Shown: positions 37,270 to 47,934, counted from the stretch's first letter. The stretch: 64,000 bases of DNA from Azoarcus sp. (GCA_030604735.1 JAUVVG010000013.1:24966-88965), one strand, 5' to 3'. Made by a program: numbers and translations. The notes: generated by a model from the sequence alone, not told the origin.

Positions 37270-37570
37270 CCCCCGCAGCGACTCAGCCCGAGCGCATGCC
37301 GCTGTTGGTGCGCGTAGCGGCCGCGATCCCTGCTGTCTGAGGCCGCAGGCCGAGTTCCGGGATCGCAGCGCAGCGCGCCTTACAGCGGCAGCGCGAGTGG
37401 CTGTCGGAGCGGAGGGGGCTGCCGCCCCGCCGAATCGCGGGTTCGAATCGCGGGTTCGAATCGCGGGTTCGAACTCACAGCGCTTCGAGACGGCAGCAAG
37501 GTCGAGAAAGCCAACGCACGCGGACACAGTCCGCCATAGAATGCTCGAAACAAAAGGGGAGACATTCACC
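37270..37570. other. Intergenic region with hairpins and a 13-bp tandem repeat
   Basis: No gene is seen. There is a stem formed by GCGATCCC (37323-37330) and GGGATCGC (37359-37366), with an inner GGCC-GCA-GGCC, then a tandem array at 37431-37469, and finally the ribosome site of the CoA-transferase gene. Confidence 0.5.
37431..37469. repeat. Tandem repeat, 3 x 13 bp
   Basis: Three identical, adjacent copies of CGAATCGCGGGTT, followed by a partial fourth unit (CGAAC). It sits about 100 nt before the CoA-transferase start. Confidence 0.9.
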
Positions 37571-39607
37571 ATGGCCGACGAGCACAAACCATCGATCAAC
37601 GTTCATCCGCTGCTCACCGGCAGCGAACTCCCCCGGCGCAGCAAGATCGTCAGCGCGGCCGATGCGGTCAGGCTGATCCGGCCCGGGGATACGGTCGCGA
37701 CTGGCGGCTTCGTCGGTATCGGCTTCGCCGAAGGCATCGCCTGCGCGCTCGAAGAACTCTATCTGGCCGATGATCCCGGCCCCTTCGGCCGACCGTCCGA
37801 TCTGACCTTGGTCTATGCCGCCGGCCAAGGCGACGGAAAATCGCGCGGACTGAACCACCTGGGCCACCCCGGGCTGGTCAGACGAGTCATTGGAGGGCAC
37901 TGGGGACTGGTACCGACCCTGCAAGCCCTGGCGGTAGAAAACAGGATCGAAGCCTACAACCTGCCCCAGGGGGTAATCACCCACCTCTTCCGTGACATCG
38001 CCGCCGGCAAACCCGGCACACTGACCCGGGTCGGGCTAGGTACTTTCGTCGATCCACGCCATGGTGGGGGCAAGATCAACGCCTCCACCACCGAAGAACT
38101 GGTCAGCCTGATGGAAATTGCCGGCGAGGAATACCTGTTCTACAAGGCCTTTCCGATCCAGGTCGGCATCATCCGCGGTACCACCGCCGACCCGGACGGC
38201 AACATCACGATGGAACGCGAAGCGCTGACCCTGGAAGCCTTGTCGATCGCGATGGCCGCGCATAACTCGGGGGGTATCGTGATCGTGCAAGTCGAGCGGA
38301 TCGCCGAGCGAGGCAGCCTGAACCCGCGGCAGGTCAAGATCCCGGGGGTACTGGTCGACTGCGTCGTGCTCGCAGAGAAGCCGGAGCACCACATGCAGAC
38401 CTTCATCGACGCCTACAACCCGGGTTTCTCCGGCGAGATCCGGATTCAGGCCTCTTCGGTGGCGCCGATGCCGATGAGCGCGCGGAAGATCATCGCCCGT
38501 CGCGCCGCCCTCGAACTGGTGGCCAACAGCGTCGTCAATCTCGGCATCGGCATGCCGGAAGGCGTCGGCTCGGTCGCGGCCGAGGAGAAAGTCATCGACC
38601 TGCTCACCCTGACCACCGAACCCGGGGTGATCGGCGGCATTCCGGCATCGGGCCTGAACTTCGGTGCAGCCATCAACACCGACGCGATCATCGACCAGCC
38701 CTACCAGTTCGATTTCTACGACGGAGGCGGTCTCGACATCGCCTTTCTCGGGCTGGCCCAGGCCGACCGTGCCGGCAACCTCAACGTCAGCCGCTTCGGC
38801 CCACGTCTGGCCGGGGCGGGCGGATTCATCAACATCAGCCAGAACGCGCGCAAGGTGGTCTTTGTCGGCAGCTTCACCGCCGGCACACTGAACGTCGTGA
38901 TCGACGACGGCAAGCTGACCATCGTGCAGGATGGCAGCACGACGAAATTCGTCGCCGAGGTCGAACAACGCACTTTCAGTGGCGAGTATGCGCGCAGAAG
39001 AGGACAACCGGTGCTCTACATCACCGAGCGCTGTGTGTTCCGCCTCGGCGAGGACGGGCTGGAACTGACCGAGATCGCACCGGGCGTGGACCTCGAACGC
39101 GACATCCTGGCGCGCATGGCGTTTCCCCCGCGCGTGTCGCCGAACCTGCGCAACATGGACTCGCGCATCTTCCATGATGAACCCATGGGGCTGCGCAAGG
39201 AACTACTCTCGCTTCCGCTAGACCAGCGCCTCACCTATGACCAGGAACAGAAGATCTTCTTCGTCAACTTCGAAGGCCTGGCAGTGAGGAATAATTCACA
39301 GATCCAGCGAATTCGGGATCTCATCGAACAGCGCCTTGGTAACATCGGCCACCGTGTGCCGGCCATCGTCAACTACGACAACTTCTCGATCACGCCCGAA
39401 TTGCTAGACCCCTATGTCGAGATGGTGCGGGAGGTCGTAGAACGCTATTACTCGAACGTGACCCGCTATACGACCAGCACCTTCTTGCGGGCGAAGCTCG
39501 GTGACGCGCTCGCCGCGAGGCAGATTTCACCGCATATGTACGAGACCCCGGACACCGCTTTGGCAAGCCTGCAGGCCCTGGACGACAGGAATGGCACGCC
39601 GACCTGA
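37571..39607 (+). CDS. Acyl-CoA:acetate/3-ketoacid CoA-transferase (YdiF-like), C-terminally extended
   Basis: A 678-aa fused alpha-beta CoA-transferase. The alpha half has [18 protein letters not shown]; the beta half has [19 protein letters not shown] and the catalytic Glu in [20 protein letters not shown]. It moves CoA between short acyl-CoA and a carboxylate. E. coli YdiF is about 530 aa; here about 150 extra residues follow, including [20 protein letters not shown] and a helical end. ATG 37571 has GGGGAG at 9 nt. No metabolic partner genes are adjacent, so the physiological substrate is not clear. Confidence 0.9.
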   Translation: MADEHKPSINVHPLLTGSELPRRSKIVSAADAVRLIRPGDTVATGGFVGIGFAEGIACALEELYLADDPGPFGRPSDLTLVYAAGQGDGKSRGLNHLGHPGLVRRVIGGHWGLVPTLQALAVENRIEAYNLPQGVITHLFRDIAAGKPGTLTRVGLGTFVDPRHGGGKINASTTEELVSLMEIAGEEYLFYKAFPIQVGIIRGTTADPDGNITMEREALTLEALSIAMAAHNSGGIVIVQVERIAERGSLNPRQVKIPGVLVDCVVLAEKPEHHMQTFIDAYNPGFSGEIRIQASSVAPMPMSARKIIARRAALELVANSVVNLGIGMPEGVGSVAAEEKVIDLLTLTTEPGVIGGIPASGLNFGAAINTDAIIDQPYQFDFYDGGGLDIAFLGLAQADRAGNLNVSRFGPRLAGAGGFINISQNARKVVFVGSFTAGTLNVVIDDGKLTIVQDGSTTKFVAEVEQRTFSGEYARRRGQPVLYITERCVFRLGEDGLELTEIAPGVDLERDILARMAFPPRVSPNLRNMDSRIFHDEPMGLRKELLSLPLDQRLTYDQEQKIFFVNFEGLAVRNNSQIQRIRDLIEQRLGNIGHRVPAIVNYDNFSITPELLDPYVEMVREVVERYYSNVTRYTTSTFLRAKLGDALAARQISPHMYETPDTALASLQALDDRNGTPT

Positions 39608-39824
39608 ACCGGGTCGGGACACGATCACCTCCCCGCCCGAGGTCGGGCCCGGACATGCGCTCAAACCACCGTTCCAGCGCGAGCTTATTTTAAGACTAAA
39701 GCTGTAGCACAACGAACCTTCACTCACTCCCAAAAAACTGATTCGTCGGTTATTCTTCCGCACTCCCAAAACGTCCCAATGCCTCCCCATCCGCGGCAGA
39801 CCACACCCAGCACGAGAGATTCAA

Positions 39825-41894
39825 GTGTCACCCAATAGTCGTCCCACACCGTCCGCGCTCCTGTCGTCGATAATTCTGGCGGTCGCCTTCAGCGGACATG
39901 GCAACAGCGCACGAGCCGATGCCGACCTGTTCTTCAGTGATCTGCCCATCGTCGCTTCTGTCAGCCGCTTGCCACAAAGACGCGCCGACGCACCCTCGGC
40001 GGTCACCATCATCGACAGCGCAACCATCCGCGCCTCCGGTGCCCGGTCGCTGAATGATATTTTCCGTCTAGTGCCGGGCTTCCAGACCTTCGCCCAGAGC
40101 GACATCCCCGCTCGGGTCAATTATCACGGCATCGCCGACGACCAGGATTACTCCCCGCGTGTTCAGGTGCTGGTCGACGGCCGCTCGTTGCATTCACCGC
40201 TGTTCCGGGGCGGGGTCAACTGGGCCCTGATCCCGGTCGCGCTCGAAGACATCGACCGGATCGAGGTGGTGCGGGGTTCGAACACGGTCTCGTTCGGCAC
40301 CAATGCCTTTCTCGGCGTCATCAACATCATCACTTTCGACCCGGCTCTGGTTCAGGGGACATCGGTCTCCCTCAATCATGGCTCGCAGGGTGTGCGTGAC
40401 TACACCCTGCGAACGAGTGCGCCTTTCGGCGAGGTCGGGCGCTTCCGGCTCACCTTTCAGCAGACACGTGACGACGGGCTGGACCATCGCTCCGTGCCCC
40501 TCGAGAACCAGGACTGGCGCGATCGTAACCTGAGTCGGTTGCTTGATCTGCACGCGAATTATCAGCTTGGCATCAGCGACCTGCTGGAGCTGCATTTCGG
40601 TGCGATCCAGGGAACCCGTCTGATCGGCCGGATTCATCCGGTGACCGGTATTCCGGAAACAGGCAACCCGCTACGCGACCTTGACGAAGAATCGGCCTGG
40701 CTTCAGGTCCGATGGCTGCGCACCTTTTCGGACACCTCCGATTTTTCGCTTCGCTACACCTTCAGCCAGGATAGCGCAGACGGGGCCTACACCCACCCTG
40801 GCCGCCTGCCCGGCTACAACCGGATCGATACGTTCGGAGACCGTGGCACCCGACAGGAGATCGAGGCGGTCCATACCTTCCTGCCTTTTTCCAATACCCG
40901 CTTCGTCTGGGGTACCAGCTGGCGCCACGACGTCATGCAATCGAAGACCATGCTGCGCGACAAAGGCAAGGTATCGCGCGATATCGGCCGGATTTTTGCC
41001 AACACTGAATGGAAGCCGAACGACTGGTTAACCGGCAACCTGGGCGCGTCCTACGAATACGATCAGTTCGCAGGTAAGCATTTCGCTCCACGCGCCAGCG
41101 CCAACTTCCATCTTGCGCGGGATCACACCGTCAGAGTCGGTTACACGCGGGCCTGGCGCACGGCGTCGACTCTGGATTACAAGGCCAACAACTGGAGCTC
41201 GCCAACCCGCGCCGAGCTGGTCGGCAACCCCGATCTGCCAGCCGAACGCCTCGACAGCTGGGAGCTCGGTTATCTGGGCAACTGGCGCGATCTCGGCATG
41301 CAACTGGATGTCCGGGTGTTCAGAGAGAAATTGTCCGACCGGTTGATGAACCAGATCCGGGTCGAATCGAATCCATTCCCGAACAGCACGCAAGCGGTGC
41401 AGAACATCCGCACACGCGGCTTCGAGTTGCAATGGGTCTGGCGTCCACTGGAAGACACCCGCATCACCGTGGGCCATGCCAACATCAGGCTCGATAGCGA
41501 AGACAATGCCAACGGGCGGAGGTTGGCTGCGGACAGGTTCGATACTCCGGACCCGCGCTCGAACTACGCCCGCTCCTATAATCTCTATACAGCACTGGCC
41601 GAGAACTCCGCCCCGCGCCGCTCGACCTCGATCATGCTGCAACAAGGCCTGCCCTTCGGGCTGGACCTGTCGGTGATGCACTACCGGGTCGGCAAGATGA
41701 AATGGTCGCGCAACACCAACGTGGAAGAGAAGTACAACCGCACCGACCTCCGTCTGGCCTACCCGTTCTCGATCGGCCCGCAACGGGGTGAGATCGCCTA
41801 CACGGTGCAGTCGCTCAATGGCGCACACTTCGAACAGCGGATGCAGCGTGTTGTCGATCGTCGCCACTGGGTTTCGTTGCGGATGGATTTCTGA
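39825..41894 (+). CDS. TonB-dependent outer membrane receptor
   Basis: A 689-aa protein starting at GTG 39825. It has an N-terminal signal-like stretch, a plug domain (about 45-160; SRLPQRRADAPSAVTIIDSA, then IDRIEVVRGSNTVSFGTNAF) and a 22-strand beta-barrel that ends in the terminal aromatic residue (SLRMDF). It would import a ligand such as a siderophore, vitamin or other chelate using TonB energy. No TonB box is certain. It stands alone; the only ExbB-like gene is 39 kb away at the window edge. The ligand cannot be told from sequence. Confidence 0.92.
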   Translation: MSPNSRPTPSALLSSIILAVAFSGHGNSARADADLFFSDLPIVASVSRLPQRRADAPSAVTIIDSATIRASGARSLNDIFRLVPGFQTFAQSDIPARVNYHGIADDQDYSPRVQVLVDGRSLHSPLFRGGVNWALIPVALEDIDRIEVVRGSNTVSFGTNAFLGVINIITFDPALVQGTSVSLNHGSQGVRDYTLRTSAPFGEVGRFRLTFQQTRDDGLDHRSVPLENQDWRDRNLSRLLDLHANYQLGISDLLELHFGAIQGTRLIGRIHPVTGIPETGNPLRDLDEESAWLQVRWLRTFSDTSDFSLRYTFSQDSADGAYTHPGRLPGYNRIDTFGDRGTRQEIEAVHTFLPFSNTRFVWGTSWRHDVMQSKTMLRDKGKVSRDIGRIFANTEWKPNDWLTGNLGASYEYDQFAGKHFAPRASANFHLARDHTVRVGYTRAWRTASTLDYKANNWSSPTRAELVGNPDLPAERLDSWELGYLGNWRDLGMQLDVRVFREKLSDRLMNQIRVESNPFPNSTQAVQNIRTRGFELQWVWRPLEDTRITVGHANIRLDSEDNANGRRLAADRFDTPDPRSNYARSYNLYTALAENSAPRRSTSIMLQQGLPFGLDLSVMHYRVGKMKWSRNTNVEEKYNRTDLRLAYPFSIGPQRGEIAYTVQSLNGAHFEQRMQRVVDRRHWVSLRMDF

Positions 41895-41959
41895 GCGCTC
41901 CCCACGCGCTGCAAAGGCTCCCGCAAAAAATAAACCGTTAAGGTTTTCTCGAGCGCACC

Positions 41960-41979
41960 GGGGCGGTTCGGCCCGCCCC
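41960..41979. terminator. Hairpin between convergent genes
   Basis: GGGGCGG-TTCGGC-CCGCCCC is a 7-bp GC stem placed between the TonB receptor and the HD-GYP gene, which converge here. It lacks an adjacent T run on either strand, so function as a terminator is only likely from position. Confidence 0.35.
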
Positions 41980-41997
41980 GCACGCACGGATGACGGC

Positions 41998-43326
41998 TCA
42001 GATCGTCAACCGGGTACGGCGGACATAAAGGGTCAGCGGCCGTTGCTCGATACGCTCGTACTCCTGGATCTGCAACACCACCCCTTCGGTCAGGATGTAG
42101 TCGGTCGCGAGCAGCAAGGCACCGTCTGAACTGATCAGGTCACGCGCGAGCACCATACCCGGCTTCAGGTCGGCGGTCGCGATCGCCCGCTCGTCGGTCG
42201 GGTTTTCGGCTGGCGCACCGGTGAGGACGATGAAGGCGTCCACCACCTTCGGGTCGTATCGCTTGTTCTTGGCGTTGATTATCTCGCGCTTCGCCTCGTC
42301 GGCGCTGAAACGCTGCCCGGTGGTCAAGCCATGACAGAGGTTGTCATAATCGTTGGCCAGCGCGAGGATTCTGGCGCCGAGCGGAATGAGCTCCCCGCGC
42401 AGGCTGTCGGGAAAACCTTGTCCGTCATAGCGCTCGTGATGGCTGCGGATGATACGTGCCGCGGTGCGCAATTCGTCCAGCGCCATCAAGGCCTGTTCGC
42501 CTCGGACAGGGTGTTTGCGATACGCCGCGATCTGTTCACCGTTCATCTTGCCCGTCGGGGTGGTCAGCAAGGTATCGGGCAGGCCGATCATGCCGATATC
42601 GTGGAGCAGCGCGGCGACGAAGATATCGTTGCACAGCCGCGCCTCGCATCCGAGCGCACTGGCCAGCTTGCGCGCCAGATCGGCGACCCGCCGGGAATGT
42701 CCGCCCACATGCCCGCCGCGCAACTCGATCAGGTTGGAGAACACCCGCACCGACATCAGAAAGCCGCGCTTGAGGCGCTCGTTGGCTTCCCTCAGCTCCT
42801 CGGTCCGCTCCCTGACCTTGTCCTCCAGGCTGGCATTGAGTTCGCGCAGGGTTTCGTTCTGCTGCAGCGTCAGGGCTTCCAGGCGCGTCTTCTCGCGTTC
42901 GAGCGCAAGTCGCTCGAACGCCTCCCTGACCGAAAACAGCACGTCGTTATCAACCCAGGGCTTGTTGATGTAGCGATAGATCTGTCCTTCATTGATCGAC
43001 GAGACAGTCGCGTCGAGATCGGCGTAGCCGGTCAACACCATGCGGATGATCCGGGGCCAGCGTCGCCTCACCTCGGCCAGAAGTTGCGCGCCATCCATGT
43101 TGGGCATGCGCATGTCCGAGATGATCAGATCCACTGCTTCGGCCTCGCGTTCGAGTAGCGCCAGCGCATCGGCACCGGAGCCCGCCGACAGGAACCGATA
43201 GCCCGACGACCGGAACAATCGCCTCAGTGACGACAATACATTCGGCTCGTCATCGACGCAAAGCACGGTCCACTGCGAGCCGTCGAACAACTTGATCTCG
43301 GTCGGATTATCTTCCAGGTCGCTCAT
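41998..43326 (-). CDS. Receiver / HD-GYP c-di-GMP phosphodiesterase (RpfG-like)
   Basis: A 442-aa protein. The N-terminal receiver (about 18-140) has its phospho-acceptor in LIISDMRMPNMDG and a KPW end (INKPWVDNDVLFSVREAFE). A coiled coil (about 140-190) leads to the HD-GYP domain, with the HD pair in LLHDIGMIG and HHERYDGQGFPDSLRG; the GYP triad reads GFP. All metal-binding residues can be seen, so hydrolysis of c-di-GMP is expected. The start at 43326 overlaps the upstream kinase gene by 20 nt, which suggests it is that kinase's target. Confidence 0.9.
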   Translation of the reverse strand: MSDLEDNPTEIKLFDGSQWTVLCVDDEPNVLSSLRRLFRSSGYRFLSAGSGADALALLEREAEAVDLIISDMRMPNMDGAQLLAEVRRRWPRIIRMVLTGYADLDATVSSINEGQIYRYINKPWVDNDVLFSVREAFERLALEREKTRLEALTLQQNETLRELNASLEDKVRERTEELREANERLKRGFLMSVRVFSNLIELRGGHVGGHSRRVADLARKLASALGCEARLCNDIFVAALLHDIGMIGLPDTLLTTPTGKMNGEQIAAYRKHPVRGEQALMALDELRTAARIIRSHHERYDGQGFPDSLRGELIPLGARILALANDYDNLCHGLTTGQRFSADEAKREIINAKNKRYDPKVVDAFIVLTGAPAENPTDERAIATADLKPGMVLARDLISSDGALLLATDYILTEGVVLQIQEYERIEQRPLTLYVRRTRLTI

Positions 43327-45157
43327 TTGCCAATGCTTCTCCTGTCTGACGCACGGGCAGCGTGATCCGGAAAACCGTGCCTCGCCCAGGCTCGCTCTCG
43401 ACCGTGATCTGCCCCCTGTGCTTCTGAACGATGCCATACGACAAGGACAGTCCCAAGCCCGTCCCCTTGCCCACCGGTTTGGTCGTGAAGAACGGATCGA
43501 ACACCCGCCCCAGATGCTCGACAGCGATGCCACTGCCCGAGTCGCCGACCTCGATCCAGACGGCTTCACCTCCTCGCTCGCTCCCGGTACGCAGGCGGAT
43601 GGTGCCCTGGGTCTCGGACGGAATCGCCTGCACAGCATTGATCAGCAGATTCATGAAAACCTGATTCAGCTGGGACGGGAGGCATTCCACATCGGGCAGT
43701 TCGCCATACTCCCGGATCACGTCGGCCTTGTACTTGATCTCGTTGCTGACGATGTTGAGGGTACTCTCCAAGCCCTCGTGGAGATTGGCCCACTGCCACT
43801 CGTTGCTGGTATCGACCCGGGAAAAATCCTTGAGGTCGGCAACAATCTTGCGTACCCGGCCAACCCCTTCCTTGGACTCGTCGATCAGCGTGGGCAAATC
43901 ATCGCGGATGAACACCATGTCGCGCTCGACCATCCGACGGCGGATCTCGATCGCCTGGGCGTCGTCGGGTGGCAGCGAATCGAGCAGATCCTCCACCGCA
44001 TCGAGCACGTGGAAGATATCATCCAGGTAATTCGTGAGCGCGCCCAGGTTTCCCTGCACATAGCCGATCGGATTATTGATCTCGTGCGCGACACCGGCCG
44101 CCAGATGGCCGATCGAAACCAGGCGCTCGGCCTGGGTCAGTTGATCCTGCGCGTCTTTCAGCCGCTTGTTCAGATCCAGGAGTTCGTTGTTGCGCGCCAC
44201 AAGCTCGGCCTCCGAGCGCTTACGCCGTGTGACGTCGGACTCCAGCGCCTGCTTGGCCTCCTCCAGCTGTGAAGTCCGTTCGCGTACGAGCGCTTCCAGT
44301 CCAGCCTGGCTTTGCCGTATGGCTTCCTCCGCGCGTTTGTGGGTGGTGATGTCGAGCAGCGTCTCGATTGCGCCCATCACCCGACCATCGGTATCGCGAA
44401 ACGGCGCGGCGGTGAAGAGCAACCAACATCCGCCTTCTCCCAAATGCGCGAAGAAGCCCTCCGCCTCGAAGGCATCCGGAACGATCCGGCTAGTCCGCCA
44501 ACGTCCCGGGTAATAGGTTTCCAGGGCGTCGGTCCGGCCATCGACGATCAGATCGGCCATGGCCGGTCTCGGCGAACCGTAGAAGGCGAGGCCAGCATCG
44601 CGGGTACCGATCACCTGTGCCGCACTCGCCCCGGTCAAGGCCTCAATCGCCCCATTCCAGTGGGTGACGATGTGATTCTGGTCGATCACGAAGGTCGGAA
44701 TCGGATCACCTTCCACGATCTGACCGAGCACGCTCTCGGCCCGGCGGTGCGCGCTTTCGGCGAGATGCCGCTCGGTCACATCCGCCCCGATGATGAACAG
44801 GTAACGCGCTTCGCCGACCGACTGCATGAAGACCGAGGTATCGAACCAGCGCGAGAATCCGTCTGCCACCGGGTAGTTCAACTCGCCATGCCAGTCGTCA
44901 CCGCCTTCGGTCTGCCGGAGGACTGCCTCGCAATCCGCCTGGGACGGTAGTCCAGTGCCAAGCAAATCGACTTCTCCCGCCAGGAGACGTCTTCCGGTGT
45001 CCCCGAGCGCCTGACGAAAACGCTCACTCAGGTAAAGCGTGCGTCCGTGGACGTCCCCCACCGCCAGCATCAGGTGTCGCATCAGCCCACTGTGCTCGAG
45101 GTGCGACAACAGCTCGAGCAGGGCGGGTTGTGATTGTCTTTCAGGAGAGAATGGCAT
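43307..45157 (-). CDS. PAS sensor histidine kinase
   Basis: About 616 residues with no membrane segment. Two or three PAS domains occupy about 20-290 (IPTFVIDQNHIVTHWNGAIE marks the second). A coiled coil (RERTSQLEEAKQALESD) precedes the HisKA box with the phospho-His in LAAGVAHEINNPIGYV, then the ATPase with NQVFMNLLINAVQAI, GDSGSGI and GKGTGLGLSLSYGI. ATG 45157 (MPFSPER) has AGGA at 8 nt; ATG 45214 is possible. It belongs to the same kinase subfamily as the kinase at 58137-59351. Confidence 0.9.
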   Translation of the reverse strand: MPFSPERQSQPALLELLSHLEHSGLMRHLMLAVGDVHGRTLYLSERFRQALGDTGRRLLAGEVDLLGTGLPSQADCEAVLRQTEGGDDWHGELNYPVADGFSRWFDTSVFMQSVGEARYLFIIGADVTERHLAESAHRRAESVLGQIVEGDPIPTFVIDQNHIVTHWNGAIEALTGASAAQVIGTRDAGLAFYGSPRPAMADLIVDGRTDALETYYPGRWRTSRIVPDAFEAEGFFAHLGEGGCWLLFTAAPFRDTDGRVMGAIETLLDITTHKRAEEAIRQSQAGLEALVRERTSQLEEAKQALESDVTRRKRSEAELVARNNELLDLNKRLKDAQDQLTQAERLVSIGHLAAGVAHEINNPIGYVQGNLGALTNYLDDIFHVLDAVEDLLDSLPPDDAQAIEIRRRMVERDMVFIRDDLPTLIDESKEGVGRVRKIVADLKDFSRVDTSNEWQWANLHEGLESTLNIVSNEIKYKADVIREYGELPDVECLPSQLNQVFMNLLINAVQAIPSETQGTIRLRTGSERGGEAVWIEVGDSGSGIAVEHLGRVFDPFFTTKPVGKGTGLGLSLSYGIVQKHRGQITVESEPGRGTVFRITLPVRQTGEALANERPGR

Positions 45158-45414
45158 TACGGAATCCTCGGGCGCTGGCCCGAGCTCTTTAGATACATAA
45201 AAACGTGAATTCATCCGACACGATCCAGGGCCGGGCCGGCATCGAAACGCGGTCACGAGCCAACAACGATACAAGATCCTGGAAAGGGGTCAATGACTCT
45301 TGCAATAGAGCATGCCTTCGCCTACCCCTCCCTGCGCCCTGGACAAGGTTCGAACGGCTTGCGTGCGTCGGGCGAATACCCCGTATCGTGCATCATTCGA
45401 GGGCGGGTGCCGGG
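45158..45414. other. Intergenic gap inside the signalling cluster
   Basis: 257 nt without a convincing gene, promoter or terminator; it divides the last two genes of the cluster from those upstream, so they may have their own promoter. Confidence 0.4.
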
Positions 45415-47934
45415 TCACCCCAGGTGGTCGGCTGTCGCCTGACTCATCTCGTAGTACCAGAACGCCTCTCGTAACTGGGTGCGCAGCTGTTCGTTATCCC
45501 AGGGCTTCAGCAGAAACTTGTAAACCGCCCCCTGATTCACCGAACCCGTTACGGTATCCAGGTCGGTGAAGCCCGACAAGATGATTCGCACCGTACGCGG
45601 ATACAATTCCTTGACCCGACCGAGCAACTCGGTGCCACTCATGCCTTGCATGCGCTGGTCGACAATCACCACGCCCACGTCGGAGACCGCCAGATGGTTG
45701 AACGCCTCCTCGGCCGAGAGAGCCGTCAGGATCCGGTAACCATCGTTACGCAGCAAACGACGCAGCGACGAGTGGATATTGACCTCGTCATCGACAATCA
45801 GCAGGGTGCGCGACGCCGTCAGCACCGCCGGTGGGTTGAACAACCGAACGCCATCACGCAGCAAAGGCGGAACATCCGCTGCGGGCATCGGACGTGCCAG
45901 ATGATAACCCTGCAAATCGTCGCAAAAGTGACGTCCCAGGAATACCGCCTGCCCCTCGGTTTCGACACCCTCGGCCACCACCCCCAGGCGCAGGTTATGC
46001 GCCACCGCGATGATTGAACGACAGATCGCCGCATCGTCCGGGTCAGCGATGACATCCCGCACGAAGGTGTAATCGATTTTCAGTCGATCGACCGGCAAGC
46101 GCTTCAAATAGGCCAGATTCGAATACCCGGTGCCGAAATCATCGATGGCGATCCGAATACCCAGTGCCTTGAGACTCTGCAGCATCGCCACGAAGGTTTC
46201 GGGATTGTCCATCACCATGCTTTCGGTGATCTCCAGCTCGAGCAGATGAGCCGGCAATCCCGATAATCGCAACGCATCTCGAACGACTTCCGCGAAATCG
46301 CGACGATGGAACTGCGCGACCGAAACGTTCACCGAGACCGGCACCTCGACCCCAGTCTGCTCCAGCCAGTAAGCCATCTGGCGGCACGCCTCACGCAGGA
46401 CCCAGTCTCCGATCGGCACGATCAAGCGGGTTTCCTCGGCAATCCCTATGAACCGGCCAGGCATCACCAGCCCGGACTCGGGATGACGCCAGCGCAACAA
46501 GGCCTCCATCCCGGTCACCTGCCCGGAAACCGCATTGACCTGTGGCTGGTAGTGAAGCTCGAACTCCTCGCGTTCCAGGGCTTCCCGCAACCGCTTCTCG
46601 AGTTGAAGACGCTCGGAGATCCGGTCATTGAGTTCGATCGTGAAAAACTGGTAGTTGGCCCGCCCACGATCCTTGGCCTTGTACATGGCCAGATCGGCAT
46701 TCCTCAGCAGGATCGCCGCACCGCCTCCATCCTTGGGATAGAACGCGATACCGACGCTACCGGTCGTCTGCAACAGGTCGCCCTCGATCTCGACCGGTTG
46801 GGCCAGACGGTCGAGTACCCGCTTGGCGACTGGCAGGATGTCATCCTCGGCCTCCAGGTCTGCACAAACGATCACGAACTCGTCGCCACCCAGGCGGGCC
46901 ACCGTGTCACCATCCCTCAAGCAGGTCCTCAAGGTCGCCGCGGCGCGCATCAGCATGGCATCCCCGACATGATGGCCGATGCCATCGTTGATCACCTTGA
47001 ACTGGTCGAGGTCAATGAACATCACGCCCACCAGACGGCCGTGACGACGTGCAAAGCTGATCGCTTGCTCGAGCCTGTCCTTGAGCAGATTCCGGTTGGG
47101 CAGACCGGTCAGCGCATCGTGATTGGCCTGATAAGCCAGTTCTTCCTCGTATCGCTTGGCGGCCGTGACATCGCTGACGATGACCACGAAATGTGTCGCC
47201 GATCCGGCATCCCCCATGACCGGCGCCAGATACAGGCTGGCCCAATACGACGAACCGTCACGCCGGGAACAGGACATCACGACACTGGCCTCCCGCTTCT
47301 CGCTCAATGCCCGGTGCAACTCGGACAACTCGGGGCCTTGCTGCCCCTCGCCAGCCAGGGCGTCGAGCCCCAAGCCGATGAACGCCCCCTCGGCATAGCC
47401 GCTGATCCGTTCGAAGGCCGGATTCGCATAGATCACCGGAATACCCGGCTGGAAGGCATCACAGATCAGGATGCCGTTCACCGCGGCCTCGATGGCCCGT
47501 TTGTTAACCCGCAGGGCCGCCTCACGCGCCTCGAGATCCCGAAGTGCGCGGAGTTGACCCACCGCGTAGCGAATCGACCGGTCGAGACTCCGGACGGTCA
47601 TGTCCCGCTTGATGATGTAGTCCGAGGCGCCGAGCTCGAGCGCGAGTTGGTCCACCTCGTCGTTACCCTGCCCGGTCACCATGATGACCGCGGGATGGTT
47701 GGGCAAGGTCAAGATGTTACGCAAGACCTCGATGCCGTCTTCACCACCCAACCGATAATCCAGCAAGGATACGTCGATGTCGCCATCGCTGAGCCTGGCA
47801 ATGGCCTTGGCACTGCTACTCGCCCATTCGACCTGATAGCGGTCATCGCCCAGATCATCGAGGAGATCGCGCACGATGACGAAATCGTCCTCGTCATCAT
47901 CGATGACCAGGACGTGGACCCTGTTGTCGTTCAT
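45415..47934 (-). CDS. Receiver / PAS / GGDEF / EAL / receiver protein
   Basis: An 839-aa c-di-GMP enzyme. Order: receiver (about 5-125, phospho-acceptor in VSLLDYRLGGEDG), PAS (about 140-260), GGDEF (about 270-435; RLGGDEFVIV with an RDGD site five residues upstream), EAL (about 445-700; MEALLRWRHP, ITESMVMDN, IDDFGTGYSNLAYLKRLPV, VVAEGVETEG) and a second receiver (about 715-835; phospho-acceptor in VVIVDQRMQGMSG, ending LLKPWDNEQLRTQL). Both catalytic halves look intact. A receiver at each end is rare. ATG 47934 lies within the 3' part of the preceding response-regulator region, with a 41-nt gap. Confidence 0.92.
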   Translation of the reverse strand: MNDNRVHVLVIDDDEDDFVIVRDLLDDLGDDRYQVEWASSSAKAIARLSDGDIDVSLLDYRLGGEDGIEVLRNILTLPNHPAVIMVTGQGNDEVDQLALELGASDYIIKRDMTVRSLDRSIRYAVGQLRALRDLEAREAALRVNKRAIEAAVNGILICDAFQPGIPVIYANPAFERISGYAEGAFIGLGLDALAGEGQQGPELSELHRALSEKREASVVMSCSRRDGSSYWASLYLAPVMGDAGSATHFVVIVSDVTAAKRYEEELAYQANHDALTGLPNRNLLKDRLEQAISFARRHGRLVGVMFIDLDQFKVINDGIGHHVGDAMLMRAAATLRTCLRDGDTVARLGGDEFVIVCADLEAEDDILPVAKRVLDRLAQPVEIEGDLLQTTGSVGIAFYPKDGGGAAILLRNADLAMYKAKDRGRANYQFFTIELNDRISERLQLEKRLREALEREEFELHYQPQVNAVSGQVTGMEALLRWRHPESGLVMPGRFIGIAEETRLIVPIGDWVLREACRQMAYWLEQTGVEVPVSVNVSVAQFHRRDFAEVVRDALRLSGLPAHLLELEITESMVMDNPETFVAMLQSLKALGIRIAIDDFGTGYSNLAYLKRLPVDRLKIDYTFVRDVIADPDDAAICRSIIAVAHNLRLGVVAEGVETEGQAVFLGRHFCDDLQGYHLARPMPAADVPPLLRDGVRLFNPPAVLTASRTLLIVDDEVNIHSSLRRLLRNDGYRILTALSAEEAFNHLAVSDVGVVIVDQRMQGMSGTELLGRVKELYPRTVRIILSGFTDLDTVTGSVNQGAVYKFLLKPWDNEQLRTQLREAFWYYEMSQATADHLG

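Noticed and set aside
37431..37469. CRISPR-like array
   Set aside because: The 13-bp units are directly adjacent without spacers and only three copies exist.
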